NCBI GenBank assembly: GCA_013398955.1
Contig: VWPU01001271.1
Coordinates: 122,501-186,500, forward strand
DNA length: 64,000 bases
Direction: 5' to 3'
From: Callaeas wilsoni
Taxonomy: Eukaryota; Chordata; Aves; Passeriformes; Callaeidae
Every line of letters begins with the position of its first letter. The first letter of the stretch is position 1. Made by a program: the position numbers and the translations under genes. Of this stretch, positions 1 to 14,485 are shown piece by piece. Under the pieces are notes generated by a model that was given only the letters and a program-made list of their open reading frames with translations, ran no database searches and was not told where the DNA came from.

Positions 1-2663
1 ATAGAGCAACATCTAGACAGCCTTCCTCAGTTCCCACACTTACCATCTGCCCCATCATTTTAATTTGGCATAGTTGTTAAAAGTTTATGTTTACAGAAAT
101 AAACAATAGTATTCTAAAGCCACTACTGTATATTACAGTATACCATTCTGCAAAATCCAGACTGTAGGGCCTTCATAATGGAGACCTTGTCTTTATGTGC
201 CAAGGTGTGCATTTGTATTTTTAGCTGGTAAAAGAATAAACAAACACTATCCTTCTCTACATTCCCTTGTTACCTTAAGCCCCAACATTTTGAAGTAAGT
301 TAAGGACGGCAAGTGAACAGTCTTTTCATTTATCCATTCTCTCCTTCCTTCCACATCTCCAGCATTAACTACATTTTTCTTATAATGTATTTTGGAATAA
401 ACATGTGCTGCACCTGTACAGCTTTTGCAAACCTCCAGTGTTTCCAGTGGCTTTGGAAAAAGGTGGCCTGCATACTCACACTGTTTGCTGGCTCCATTTC
501 TCCTTTCCACCTCCTCACACTGTCTTCTTCTTTCATGTCATTTTGAACCATTTTTTCACGTTTCTCACTAATCTCTAATACCAGCCTCTCCCATCCACCC
601 CATGGATGTGCTTTAGAAGGCTGCAGTTCACTGCTGCTCAAGTATGTGAAGTCTTCAAGATAATCACATCAACTGAAATAGCTAACGTAGCAAGCCAAGC
701 TAATTAAAACACACTGAATTAGAATATAGCTACACAAGTAAAAGATACACAGAAAAAAACCCACAGAGCTGCCCACTAATACAGCTAAAAGAGCACCAGA
801 GCCTTGCTACTTAATTGCAGAGGCTACTGGCAAGCAGGTTTTAGCTACAACAGATGACTCCCCTTTAGCATCCAAGCCCTATGCAGACTATTCTGAATCA
901 GACTTTATTCATTATGATGAGCTACTATGAATTACTTCAGAATCTACAGTTAGTGTTAAGCAATATTTGTTTAAAAAAGGTTTGAAGGAAATCTTGTTAA
1001 AAATTCTGAATGGTATTGGAATTTTGAGCATACGAGCTTGCCATTCTAAACCATTTGATTAAATTTAACCATAGGAAGCTCTTCCAAGACCTAATGAAGC
1101 AGCAATTACATCTGAAGAGGGAGCCAAGCCAAGAATTCTACCATTCCAATAGCTCTCCTTTGAACATCATGCTACAATATCTAATCTTCTCAGTTTTGAG
1201 TTTATACATACAATAAATATATGAGCTTTTGGATTTGTATAAAATAAACCATATAGAAAAGCATGTTGTTGTGGGTCTTTTTAATATAAAGAGCTTATTG
1301 TTTTAAAAAATTGAGATATTTTAATATTTTTAATACTAAAAAAAAAAAGCCTTATGCACGAAAGAGGATCTAGATGAAATTAAAAATTGTGGAAATATTT
1401 TCAGTGTCTGGCTGAAAAGCACATGCTGTGTCCATGCTTACTCCCTCTATTTCACAGTACTTTAATAGGAATTTTTGACAAACAGATACAAAATTGAAAA
1501 AAAAAATTAAATAGGCATGGAATGAATGTTAACATTAAAAAAACATTGCTGGCCCTAATTCTGATTTTAGTTGCTTTTTCATAAACATTTGCTCACGCTT
1601 CATCATAATCACCTACTTGGTAGCTCACTGTGTTGGTGTAAGCAGGATAAGGAACAATCCCAGCACTTTCCCTTTTGATTAAAAGGAAGAACTGTTAAAA
1701 CTGGAAAATGGTTTCATTTTTCATGCCATCAGCCAATGCAGATTGTTTGTTTTTTTCAGTAACATTATTATGTTGCACAAAGATGATCTGTTTGGTGATT
1801 TAAGATGTAGCTAGAGCAATCCAAGTGCAGCCAAATCGATGGAGGCAATCTTGCTCTATTTCCAGTTTTCCAACATTTCTTTATTACATGTAATAGAACA
1901 TTTTAGCATAATAACTCAGAAGTCCTGAGATACAGAAGATGGAGAAATAATGTTGAAAAGTAATTCCTCACATCTGGCTTTCACCACATGAAGTGCAAGT
2001 GGTGAACTTAAACGTGGAAATACAATTTACTCCTTTGAAAGTTTACATCCTTATCTCTTGCAAAGAGCATACATTCATTTCCAGTGCCTCAAGGTAAAGA
2101 CTAGGGCATCTATCTCAAGAACAGTATAAGAAGGATTTGGAGGCAATCTTTTCATAACGTTTCTTTGGAAGGGAAGCAGGGTTACTCAAAATTCATAGTG
2201 ATTATTAAGTTTACATTCACACAGCAGATACGGTACCATATTATTTCCCATCAACCGTGTTGTCACCTGCTGAGAATCTCTCCTTGGTTTAAGACAGCCA
2301 TTCATTACAAGGCATTAGCACTCTGCTGCACAAACCAAAGTTATGCCCCATAAGTGAACCGGGCAAGCCTGTAATACGCATACTCAGCTCATGAGGACTG
2401 TGTTTACCTCTTTTTCGAGCTCTTCATTTTGTTGATTTAATAGGCAAGCAATTTCTTACTTCAGCAGACTCTTTCTGTATTATCAAGTCAGGTATTTCCA
2501 GACAAATAACGTGGGTGTTGAAAAGACTCGCAAGGCTCCCCAAAGCTTTGCTACATCAGTGGAGTGTGCGCTGAGAGCAGGGACTCTTTATGACAAGAAA
2601 AGCTGATCAGCTGCAAGCTTTCCTCTTGATGAATCTAACTCTTCACCAGGTCTAAACTAAGCC

Positions 2664-2711
2664 TGTGGGTTTTGTGGGTTTTTTGTTTTGTTTGGTTTTG
2701 TTTTGTTTTTT
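2664..2711. repeat. T/G-rich simple repeat, (TTTTG)n-like
   Basis: Irregular TTTTG/TTTGG units (ttttgttttgtttggttttg and neighbours) form a low-complexity tract. Confidence 0.8.
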
Positions 2712-3769
2712 CCTTCTCAGCCTTTTTTGAGGCCTGCAGTAAGTTATGAAATAGATTTTTCTAGTCCTCCCAGGAGCAAGGCCAGGTTCACATCCTGACC
2801 TCAGAAACAAAGCAGTCCACAAAAGCCAGCCTTCTCTGCCTAATATAAAGCAAACTACAACATGCAACATAAGGCAATATTAAGAGTGAGAAATGACAAG
2901 CATTGTATCAGTATTGGGAAGGAAAAATAATAAAACTCAGCCATATTAAAAATTCCAGCAACAACAGTACTGAACAACACAATTTTGGCACTGCTATCAT
3001 CTCCATAACCAAGGGTGGAAGCATGATATTCATCTGCAGAGTGTTTAGTTGGAAGGAAGATTTCAATTACAAGTCAACAAAAAGGAAATTCTTTATTGCA
3101 GAGGATTATTTATTTTTAGACACTTCAGCCATCTTATTCTGTAACCATTCTACTACCATTTGGGTAGTGTAATGTGCAAGTACATATAGACTCTGACAAA
3201 AAGATGTACTAATGAAGATACAAAATAAGCCCAAGGACTGAATCGCCTCTCAACATCAATGTAAATCAGCTCAATCAGCTGGGGGACATTGGTGTGAAAA
3301 TTGAGTGAGGAAAGAATTGGGCTCTGATGCTTTGAACAGTCTGCTCAACTATATTTTAGAAATGTGAAGGCTGTTAAACTGTGGGTTTAGGAGCTTGGAA
3401 GACAGAAGAGGTGTAAAAATGATAAATCTTATTCTCATGGTGAAATAGCATTAAGGAATCAAAACATGGTCCCAGAATACATAAATACTGAAGTGGAAGT
3501 TGCTACCAAAAGCATCAAGAGTTTTACACAAGCAAGAAACCAGATTCTTATCAAAGACCACAGGATTAGAACAACAAGTTCCCATTAGCATGAATGACAG
3601 TGGTGCTTGTGCAAATCCCATGTATGGTGATGGAATATGGACTTTGAAATCTCTGTGACCTTGATGTGCAATATTTATGTCTACACCTTTAGCCTCTTGT
3701 GCATAATGAGATGCAATCTTTTAGCTTTATGCACTTCACCAGGCATTCAATTAGAAACAGCAAATTTTT

Positions 3770-3783
3770 GGGGGGGGTGGGGG
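3770..3783. repeat. G-run (G8 T G5)
   Basis: A pure guanine run on the plus strand is interrupted once. It is a likely site of length variation. Confidence 0.8.
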
Positions 3784-6700
3784 AAGAATGCTAAGCTACT
3801 TAGACAGAAGGTAGCGAATCAAAAATTGCAAAACTTGAGCTTTCAAAAATAGCCTGAGTGACCTCTTCCAATACTCTGACCACTCCATCACAAGCAGGAG
3901 GCAACCCCTGTGAAGAGCGAATTCTGGCAAAGTTCTCTCTTCACAGATGATGCACAGCTTAAGCTATAATGAGTTTTTGGGTTACAAATGCTGAACGCAT
4001 TAATATTCCTTGATGATAATTATCACAGTATAAGCACCTTTCCCAATGTGAGTAGCATAAAGCAACTGAAGCAGCATTTTTACTACATTTGAAACAAGCT
4101 GGAAAATGGGATTTTCTACTCTTGTAACCTGAGGTCAAGATACATCAAGCTGTGCATACTAAGTATGTCTATCCTATATAACTATATAGGCCTTTCTATA
4201 TATTCACACACATGCATGCAATTAACACCCTAATTTTTTGAATACTTAAACAAATATGCCATGCATATGAACATGATTTCCCAAGAAAAATCCAACATTT
4301 TAAAGCAGACCCAAATAATTTTCAAACAGGCTACACTGGTATTTCTTCCAAAGTGAGTCATTATTTCATAATATTAAAAAAAAAGTGGCTAATACAAACT
4401 GAAAATTAGAAAAAATATTTATAGTCATCCAAATAGAAAATAACATTTGCAGAAGAACACTGCTTTTCACCTTCAGGAGTTAAACTATGTGCCACACTAA
4501 ATATGTCTCATACCTACCACTACAAGCCTTTATTTTTTATAGGAACATGTGAAAATATAGTTCTTTGGTGGGTCCAAATACTTGCACAAAGCTGACAGAT
4601 TAAGTAATAAACGGGAGGACTGGAGATAGCCCAAGGAAACAGAGGAGTGGGAGGCTCAATCCAGGCAGCTGAACACCTGCAAAGCTGTCCCTTACCTGTC
4701 AGTGCAAGCAGCAGAAGCGCTGTGCTGCCTCTGCATGGGGCAGGAACATGTGCAACCGGGCAGCAGCAGCAAACACACTGATTTAACAGCCAGACAGGCT
4801 CGCCCAACCTTTGCAGCTTCCTCTTACACATAGACGGGGCAAATATCTGGGAGGTATCCCAAGAAACAAATGAATACCCGTTGCAACACATGTGGAACCT
4901 GCATACCTTCCAAAGATAACAAGAGACATGCTGTCTTAAACAGTATAAATAGGCTTGGCTGTTCTGTAAGTGCAAGACATTTAATTATTATACAAGTATT
5001 TACTGAGGATTAATTAGCATACAACAAGGATCTGAAACTTGCAGACGTTTGTCAAAGAAGACAGGGTTTCTAATGATTTATTTTTGTTTGATTAACAACA
5101 TCGTGCAGCAGCTATGTTATTAAATCTCTATTTTGCATACTACAAACCCTAAAAGTGCTACCTAGTGATGAACTGTTAGCCTCAGAAGAAGGCAACAACT
5201 TGATCTCTGCTTTTCTCTCACCTGCAACTCAGAAAATATTAATCGTTAAAAACGATGTACAGGTAAGGAGCCTTTAAAACACCACTCTGTGAGTCAGAGG
5301 GTTTTTACTAAATGTTATAATGCTGTTTTAATACCATGAAAATAAACTTAGCACAGCTTTCTTCTGACAAAATGGAAGTCAGTTTGAACTCCTAATCCAA
5401 AAAAGGGGAATCAATTCTGATGTTCTGTTAGTGTGAAATCTGCTGAATGTATTTATGCCATGTTGTCCTGCACTTCCTTTAGGAAATATGCCATGTTACA
5501 ATCATTTCAAGAACTAAAGCATAATTTTAACTTATGTGCTGTAAAATGTCTCAAAATCCCATTTGAATATATGGCAAGGTTTTGAGGGAACCTTTGCTAA
5601 ATATTTAACAGCACTATTGGCTTATTAAATACTGTAATATGAAAGCCAAGAAAGGATGATATAAAGCACACGACATTTTTTTTCACTTAACATTGGTGCT
5701 CACTTTGAACACTGTACAAGCCCATTCATCAGAAGAACTGAAGCATTCTAAGAAGTACTCCTTATCAGATAAATGTAGCAATGGTATCTTGCTACTATAC
5801 AAATGATTAAATCCCTCCTTGGTTAACTGCGTAAGATCTGTTCCTCTGCAGTTAAATCCCCTCTCCATACTCCCCACTAAAATATCTGAAAAGATCACAT
5901 CTGAAAATTAAGTGATGCAGTGAAAGGAGGATGGCACAAGACATATTGCTTATATGAAAGGCAAACCTAAGGGAAAAAAGCGTCAGGTAGAGAACACGCA
6001 GCTTTGGTTTGTCGTACATAGAAACTGCATGGCTGACCATTTTATAGGTAGAAAATTGAATTAGTTTCTCTGAACATCACAATGCATTTACTAATTACAT
6101 AATACAGTGACAGTCGTGTGAAAAAAGAGACGTAAGACTGAAAATGTTCTATAAAAATAAACATTTCCATTAAAACAGAATCAAAATAACTTGGTTCACA
6201 ACAACAGATGTATTTCAGTAGAAATCACTGAAAAAAGATTTAAATCCACAATGAAGTATATTAATATAAACTAACAAGGAAAAAGTCTCTTGGCATGGAA
6301 TTGCCTGAAGAGTGTGCATTTATTCTGTAAACACTGTAACAATGATTATCTGTCCTTCCAGCTCTCAGTGGAGACTCCTGCTTTTGAAAATGTCTTGTGG
6401 TGACTTACTAAATTCAGGCTATTTCAATTAGTATTACTGCACATTAAAAATTAATTGTATTATAGAGTGGATTAAGGTTTAAATTTCAGTTCTACAGTGT
6501 GTGTGCTAGAAATGACAGCTAAAAATCAATGCTCTCTGGCCCATAATCGGAAGTTTGTATGACCAAATAGTGTGGAACCGGCGCCAGTTTTAAAAGAATT
6601 GATAGTTCAGTCCAAGGTGTGTCAGCTCTAATTCCTGATTTAAATGGGAATGCTACCCAGCTACAGTATTAAGCTAAAGAAGAAACTGAAAAAACAAGAA

Positions 6701-9134
6701 GCTGCCTTGCAATGAAAAAAAATGGGCTATCTTCGTAAGGATGGAAAAAATCCAAATTACAGCTCAAAATTCGTGTTTGGTATCACTGAGGGAAAAAAGA
6801 TGTTTTAATGGGATGATGACTTCATTATAGAAGACACATATTTTTTTCCACATTTAGAACATGTTGTTAAAATACCACCCGGAATGGCAATTTAGGTTCC
6901 AATCTTACAAATACTTGAGAACATATACAGCCTTATTCCTGTATAAAAGTAAGCTTGTGACATTTATTCATGTGGATAAAATTGTATGCATAGTTGCATG
7001 TTTTCAGGATCAGGCCTTTTCACTACAATTCCAGATGTACTGTGGTGCCATGCAAGTCCATGTAAAACTTTTCCTGAGTGTGACAGGCACAGATACAGGT
7101 ACAGAAGGGAGTTCCTGGACCTTGTGAAACTCATGCTTTGGGACACCCTTTTTTGGTCAAACAGTCCTGACAAGGGCAGCAGCAAAGAATGCAGACAGTA
7201 GAGCCACAGGCCAACACACCTGGGAGCCCTGATACTGTGCAAGCCATGCAAAGAGCTGTAGATTGCACGTCCACCCCTTAGCAGAGCACCAGTAGGGAAT
7301 GGTGAATCCCCAAGCTGCAGTGGGAGTGATCAGGAAATGAGGGCGTGTGGGAGTGGTTCTTTGTACCTCCAGTAAGTGCGTCAGCTGTGGTCTCCTGAGC
7401 TGCCCTGTTGCTGCAGACCACAGGACAATATCTTCACCCCCACACATACAAAATAAATGATTATCCTACACTTTATCATCTGACAAATCAGTTAAAATAT
7501 GCCTGCATGGATGAAGGCTCCTTCTTGTACAACTAATGCAGGAATCTGCACTCTTACCTTGCTGAAACCACTGTTAAGACATTGTCATTGTAGGTTGGAA
7601 AGATTTTTGAAAAGAAAGTGTCTTTAATAAAATATTTGCATCTTCGCAATAATAATAATTTTTCTTACTTGGGTGAAATGAATTTTGCAGAAGGTTCCTC
7701 ATGATCATGGCACTGGATGATAAACTGACATCACTGCTGTAATTCTTTCTTTGAATGTGAACACAGTGCCAAAAGGAAAGGAAACAGCTCAAGCAAAATC
7801 ATTCGTACACTCTTCTGTATTGTAAAATGTATGGGGAATAGCAGGAACGTAAAAGCATGTTTCACTTGTTATAAATCTAGTATTGCTCCTGTCTGAAAAT
7901 GGTTAGCAAGAAATGTCTGTCACTTCTATCAGCAACAAACTAATTTTTTTTAAGAGCAAATAATGAAGAACACTGCAAGTCACGTGAACAGACCAAGCTG
8001 GCATCGCTAAAGTATTGCAAAGCCACACAGGATACCAGAGCCTGGAATTGAACAGTCATTGGTGTGTACCTAAGAGACAAATTGATGTCCAAAATGCTTT
8101 TAAAGATCCCCTGTGCTACATGGATGTCCAACAGCAAGTTTGGTATCCAGAGAGTAAAGAAGATGGGTTGTAATAACAACAATAAAGAAATAATCTGGTG
8201 CAAATAGACCCCAAGGTGTAGTAGTCATCCCCATGCAACAATCACCCTTCACTGCAATTTAGTGATGTTGCTTCATTATAATACAGCATACAAAGGGGGC
8301 AATATTAAGGCACACTATTTAAAGCTACAAGATCTGTGGTGCTAGCGATAGCTGGTACTGAACCACAACTATAGATTAAAAACGAAGTAATTTCAGCAGA
8401 GAATACTGAAAAATTAAAACTCTCCTGAAGGTGCACAAGTGTGTCATTTTTACAAGACTTAGCTGAACGCCACAATAAGAGATTGACGCTAAAGGCTGGC
8501 AATACGTTTTACAGAGTGAACCTCAAACTCGTTACGAAAGCACAGCTATAACTGGTTGCAAATTAACGACAGCGAAGAAAGACAAAGAAATTCAACTGGT
8601 TTAGGTAAGGGAGAAAAGAAATATTTTCTTTATGATAGGAGAATATATAGGAATTGAGAAAGAGATTTGTGCAGGGTACAGGACCTGCAGAGTAGATGGA
8701 CTTCAAAGCAACTTTCAGAATTGCAAAGGAAATGACAAAGGAAAAATTCTGAAAAGGAGTAAGACAATGTTACTGACTCATGGAAGCCATCACAGTTTCT
8801 GTTAACTCTCTTCCTGTTAGCTGGTTCTGACTGGAGAAGAAATGAAGGACAATTTCTGTTGTGTGGAGCAGGTGATGTTAAGAATAGATATCAGCATCTC
8901 TGAGGAGTGATGATACAGTAAAAGAGGAAGAACAATTTTTCTTTAAATTGGACTCTGAAATGGATAGGAAATATGAACCAAATTTGGGAGCTCTAAGGCA
9001 AGCAGCAGAATTCCCCATTAGCCAAGAGATAATAAAAACCCACAAATTATTTAATAGCTTGCTATTTACAGCATTACAGTACTTTTCCTTCTGAATGTAC
9101 ATTAACTAATTTGTCTTGAAAAAATCTCCATGGT

Positions 9135-9240
9135 TAAGTACTGTCTCCATTTCACATTTCAGTGACTTGTTCTAGGCTAGCGAAGAAGTCACTGGGAATG
9201 CTGGAACCACCACAAACTTGCACCCATTCTGACTCCTGTT
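9135..9240 (+). mobile_element. Possible short MIR-like trace
   Basis: The stretch ctgtctccatttcacatttc, then agtgacttgttctaggctag and ctgactcctgtttc loosely follows the MIR core order (ccattttac, gacttg, tctcctgac). The match is short and could be chance. Confidence 0.25.
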
Positions 9241-12060
9241 TCACCATTCTGAAATGAAAATTGTCTTTGTAGTCTGTCAAGCAAAGACATGAAAATGGGA
9301 CTTGGAAAAAAAAGGAATTCCCCTCCAAACAAGAAAGGAGAATGCTATAAAACAAAAGGAGAGAGAGGGACCGTGTAATGCTATGAAAAAGTAAACTGCA
9401 TTTGTGGGACATAAGGGTGTAGGAGAATTTAGAGTCAAAGAGCCTTCCAAATCTGCTCTTTAAGGAGATGAATGAGAAGGATACATTTAAGAAAAAAAGG
9501 GCAGCTGAAACGTATTGAGAGTGTTTCTGTTGTCAGAGAAGAAACCTTCTCCTACTGAAGCTTTAGGTTGAAGGAGACAAAGAAAATTACCAGCCCACAA
9601 AAAGACTGGCCTGGAGGACCCATCATGAGGGTTGAAAGAGATGCACATGCAGCACAAAAGCGGCAGTTGATGTAAAATACGATAACCTAGGTGACATATC
9701 AGAGAAATTAGAGTCCTATTTTCTGTCACCTAATTTATTCCCATGCACCACCATGAAGGATTTTTCCTGGCGGTACAATTCCAGCCTGTACTGCTAGGCA
9801 TACTCCATCACTAGTGCAAATGCAGAAGCAGGTAAAAGTAGAGAATTTTTCCATTATTAAGAAGTATCCCTAAGATTAAGTTTTCTAGACTAGCTCTCTG
9901 TCCAAGCCTACTTATTTCATTTTTCACTTATTTCTTTTTATTTTTCTATTGTTTTCATTTTAGTCTTTTTTTAATCTCAGCTATATTTTTATCAAAAGAT
10001 TTTAAGAATACCATCCCTGTTAAGTCTGACTTGAAGAGTAACAGCACACAAGGAGCAGTGTGGGTTAAAAGTTCAAATTTGGCAGGGAAATGTCACTCAT
10101 CTGAAGAGATGAGTATTTAACTGCTCTGGTGAAAATTGGTTTTGATTTGATCATGTTATGACAGTTTGCAAATCACACTTTGCACTAAGTGATATTTGGG
10201 TTAGGCTTTTTAACCAAACTTTGAAGGAAACGGAAGGCTGCATTGCCCCTGAATGTCTAATTGAACGAGGTAGTAAACATCAACATCTCCCAAGCTGTTC
10301 AATAAATTACACAGTGCTCTGCAGGGGTCTCATCTGGGGGGTGGAGGATTTTTTTGCACAGTTATCCAATGTCTTGGCACTCACATAGGTGTGCAATGAA
10401 AGGCAATGAAGCCAGAAGCACAGTGGGTTCACTGTGAAGGTTGCCTCTAAGAGGGTTGGGAAAAAGAGTGCCTAGCCAAACAGCTAGATATTAAGAATAT
10501 ACTGCTGAGGTCCTGAACTTCAACACTCTAATAAAGTGCTGTGTGAGAGAAAATTCGAATTGTGTGGCTAGGCACTGGAAAAAGAAAGACAAAACTGGAT
10601 GTTACAGGCATATCCTTAACTCTGGCTACTGTACATGTGCTTTATGAATTGCTTTTGATTACACAAATATATTATTCCTTTTATCATTCAGTCTAATCTA
10701 AACATGAGGCTGGTACCTTGCATCATAAACACAGTGAATGAGGCAGTGTTTTGAACTAAGCTTTGTCCAACACACCGTGAATAGCATATTCTGTAAAGTC
10801 TCTTGGATAAGTACCATATATATCTGATTATATTCGTGTAATAAAAATAATGTGTTATGTAGCTTTGCACCTTTAAGCAAGTCTCTGTCACTCTGCCCAC
10901 TGCTTTGTTTCCTCTGGGGCTTCTCATAATGCTCTGAGTTGCACAACGTATTCAAACACCAGCTTACTTAAGGAAAAGAAAATCTACAAAAAGGAATGTT
11001 TCTTCTTCCTTTCTTTCTGTACATTGAAATTACCTCTATAGCTATCTTAGTTTCAGGCCACATGACAGAATTACTAATTTCTGCCCCAGTGATACATTGG
11101 TACAATGGTTTTATTTGCATATTTCACTAGAAGGGTATATAATAATTTCTTCACAGTCTAGAATCCTGAGATTGAATGCTAAGGGCCTGACAATTTTGTG
11201 CATGAAAAATTTTAATTTGGCAATATTTATGTTTCACATTGATGAATCAGGGGTTTTTAATTTTTGTATTTCACAGACGTGTATCTGGTTTGCTGGTTGC
11301 TGAAGCACCGGTCTTACAAGCTGAAGGACGTGATACCTAGTTCAGCTTACATATACACATGCATACACCCATGTATAGAGGAGGGGGCATTCAATTGCAA
11401 AACAGCTTTTCTTTAAAGTAGGTATCACCATTTTGCTTTACTGCTGATTTTCTACTGGCTCCACTTAAAGAAAGTAATTCTACATGTGAAAAAGGATGTG
11501 CAGAGTATCTTTTGACTATAGATGGTCTATGAGGCATGCAAAAAGAAGGATTTTAACACAAATATAATTCTAAGCTCCCATAACGGCTGAATTGAAAGCA
11601 GTGCTTACGGAAAGTGAGGTGGTAGCTCGGCCACTGTGCTGAGGAGATTGACGGAGTTGCTTTCCTCAGTAAGGATCACTGAGAGTGTCACCGGTTAATT
11701 CCTGTTCTATGCTCCTCATTAGCATTACTCTCAAGTTTCTGGTTATCATATCCGAAATATTAAGACATAATAAGTACGAAGGTGCAGATAATTGGATATT
11801 AACCAGAACATACTTGACTGGGCAGGAGGTAGGGCCTTGCTTAAACTAATCCTGAAATGTATTAATCACCAATTAATGAATGGGTTTCAAATTCATTTTC
11901 TATTATAGAACACCTCTGAGTATCTAAGCTTTTTCTAATAAAATGAGTTGGAATAACAGGATAGGAATAAGAAACACTCCAATTTGAGGCTGGTTTGAAT
12001 TAATTCCCTATAGCTTGTTGTTAAGTTCATTGAAAACAATAATCCTAGAAGCAGTGACTC

Positions 12061-12120
12061 TCTATATACAAAATATATATATATACATACACATATATAT
12101 ACACATGTGTGTATATAATA
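12061..12120. repeat. AT/AC/GT microsatellite
   Basis: Alternating purine-pyrimidine sequence runs through aaatatatatatatacatac, acatatatatacacatgtgt and gtatata. It is a compound, imperfect dinucleotide repeat. Confidence 0.85.
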
Positions 12121-12779
12121 GCACTTATAGGCACTATATGTAGATGCAAATGGTCATATAGATGCTAAAGTCAGAATAGAGCTAGTTCACTGGAGAACCA
12201 CTACAGCAGTATCTGTACTTCTTCAGAGCAAATATAGTTCTTTAAGATGGGCAGCGTAAGACCTGCATCAACTTTAGATGGATGGTGCCAATTAATGATT
12301 TTCAGTGTGAAGATAGATATACATATATATCAACTTCTGTAAAAAAAACCACCCAAAAAAATATTCTCTCTCTCCAGCGCAGCATACAATGTGGCCCACA
12401 CCCATCCACATTGTTGACCTGGGCTCTTGGTAGGTAGAAGAAGAGTGGTGGAAGGGCAGAGATTATGAAATCCCATTAAGAAGCTTGGTGGGTAGAGGGG
12501 AGTGGGTGGGGAGGTTCAGAGAGTGTATTATTAAGCCCCAGCTTCAAATAACTTTGGTGATTTTGCATTAAGCATGCACCCTTAACCAGCATTAATAACT
12601 ATCTTGGCACAGTTGTACTTTTCTCAGCTAAGAGGCTAACTTGCTGCACACAGATAATCTCTAAGAATTGGAAGCTTTTGCTAACTTGGCGTATTTAAAA
12701 TCCAGAAAGAAATGCAAAGAGCAGAAAAAAAACCCTCGTGTTTTTCATTTAAAAAAAACCAACCCCCTCGGCCCTCAAG

Positions 12780-12793
12780 CCCCCCCCCCCCCC
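12780..12793. repeat. C14 homopolymer
   Basis: Fourteen consecutive cytosines follow gccctcaag. It is a probable length-variable site and prone to sequencing error. Confidence 0.85.
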
Positions 12794-13718
12794 ATTCTTA
12801 CACATGCAGGATAATTTTAAAATGGATACTTTAGCATTTTTATTATTTGAAACAGGTGCTCACTACTGTACTAGAAAAAAGAAAATCAGGAATTCTTATT
12901 GGTACTAATGAAGAAAACGGTAACAGACATGGTTGAAGTACTATTATTCCCCTTTCTCTCTTCTTGCTGTCCTCAGTGTTATTTACATTGATGTGAATTG
13001 CAAGTAAACCAATATTATCCATCTCTCTGTTTTTTCCTTAATTTGTTGACTTTAATTTTAGTAAGTCTTAAATAAGCGCTTCCTGAAGATGAAGTAAGAT
13101 ATGCAAGCAAGTAGTCCTTTTATCAACAATTTTGCCACAGAAACACACAAACATTTCAATGGCTCTTCATTAGCAAACAAATCAACAAGTGATATTTTAA
13201 TGCATGACTTTATTCCATCTCTGTGGGGACCGTAGTTGAGAGTGTGATGTACAGTACAGAGAAAGGAATCATCAGCCACAATGTCCCAGGGCTCTATCCA
13301 TTGAGGACTTCTCAGCCTCTGCTTAAAGAGTGCATTTAATTGACTGATAGACAGTAGCTTCTTTGTTCACAGAAGACAGCGAAGTAATGGCAGCTTGAAA
13401 ATCGTACCATCTACAGGATCTCCTGAGACTAGTAACAGGGGGATATGTGTCAGGAATAAATAAATAATCTAATTATTAAGCCACTTCCTGTCAAGTTAAC
13501 TCCAATTTGTTGGCTTTTGAAGGCAACAAAACGAGGCATTTTTCCTCATTATGCTTCTCTTTTTATACCACTGGTAATCACAGGCGGATTAAAGGGTGCC
13601 TGATTGGTTTTTTTGTCAAGGAACTGAGAAGCAGCCAACAGTACAGAAAAACAGAGTTGGGGTTAGAGGAAATTTCATGCTTGTCTCCTTTCCAGCTCCC
13701 TAACAGCCCACACTGCTG

Positions 13719-13827
13719 CCCCATACAGTGCTGCCAGCTGTACAGCAAATGTGTGCCCCTCCAACGGCGGCCTACCAGGCCACAGGCTCCATCCTGAGAG
13801 CTGTGAGATACCTTGCAATCTTGGCAG
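13719..13827 (+). repeat. Copy A of a diverged ~110 bp dispersed direct repeat
   Basis: It starts ccccatacagtgctgccagc and shares long identical blocks with 15056-15166: ctgccagctgtacagcaaat and ggccacaggctccatcctga. Differences and small indels lie between the blocks, notably in the middle (about 13756-13770). Weaker similarity may continue some 20 bp further. Copy A lies inside the CpG-rich patch. I cannot name the family. It could be a local duplication or two insertions of one element. Confidence 0.8.
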
Positions 13828-14345
13828 GTAGCTACTGCTGTCATAGGCATAATTCTAAAGGTGACCTACGAAACCCCGTCAGCTCACCAAATGCAACAAT
13901 ATGAGCAGCTCAAGTTCGACACCCACTCTCCATATTGGTTTCTTTTGTTGCGCTTCCCGCGTTTACATCGCAGGGAGAAGCCTTGGGACGAAGTCCCCTA
14001 AAGAATCAGAGGCTTCCCTGCTCAGAACAGGGGCGGTTTGGAAAGGTGATGGCGAGGCTGCCCTCGATGCTGACAGCCAAATGCCGCCGAAGGAATGTGC
14101 TGTGGCTCCTGAGAAAGCCTGCAATGCAAATGGTCAGCAAAGAACAAAAGGAAGGCTGACACCCTGCCATTAATTCAGCCTGTGGTGCCTAAGTATTGAC
14201 ACGCACAGCATATCGCTGCCATGGCTCGGAGGAGAATCTTACAGCAGGCGGAGGGTAGGGAACAACTTTCATGCTGCCTGGCACCGCTTTTCCATAGCGT
14301 CCTGTTCATCGAGTGCTATTCATGCCACAGGCACTTTTGCAGGAA
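13740..14345. other. Intronic CpG-rich patch
   Basis: By eye there are about 22 CpG dinucleotides in 600 bp, including gcgcttcccgcg, gccgccga, ggggcgg and ggctcgga. The rest of the intron is AT-rich with few CpGs. The density is below a classical strong CpG island but stands out locally. It could be a small orphan CpG island or alternative-promoter region, or simply GC-rich repeat material; one copy of the 110 bp element overlaps its left edge. No TATA box or initiator was identified. Confidence 0.45.
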
Positions 14346-14430
14346 AAAATCTAAAGCTTCCATGCGCTTTACTTCATTTCCTTACAGGATGAACTCTAGC
14401 CTGAATTGCGGACATTTTTCAGATACTCCT

Positions 14431-14485
14431 TTTATTATTATTATTATTATTGCTATTAGTTTTATTACTAATATTATTTAATAAT
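14431..14485. repeat. (ATT)n microsatellite
   Basis: A run of TTA/ATT units (tttattattattattattat) continues in degraded form to 14485. Confidence 0.85.

Noticed and set aside
4520..4975. Minus-strand frame of 151 codons rich in Cys
   Set aside because: No domain, low-complexity Cys/Leu stretches, no start context. It is kept only as a possible cryptic exon in the findings.
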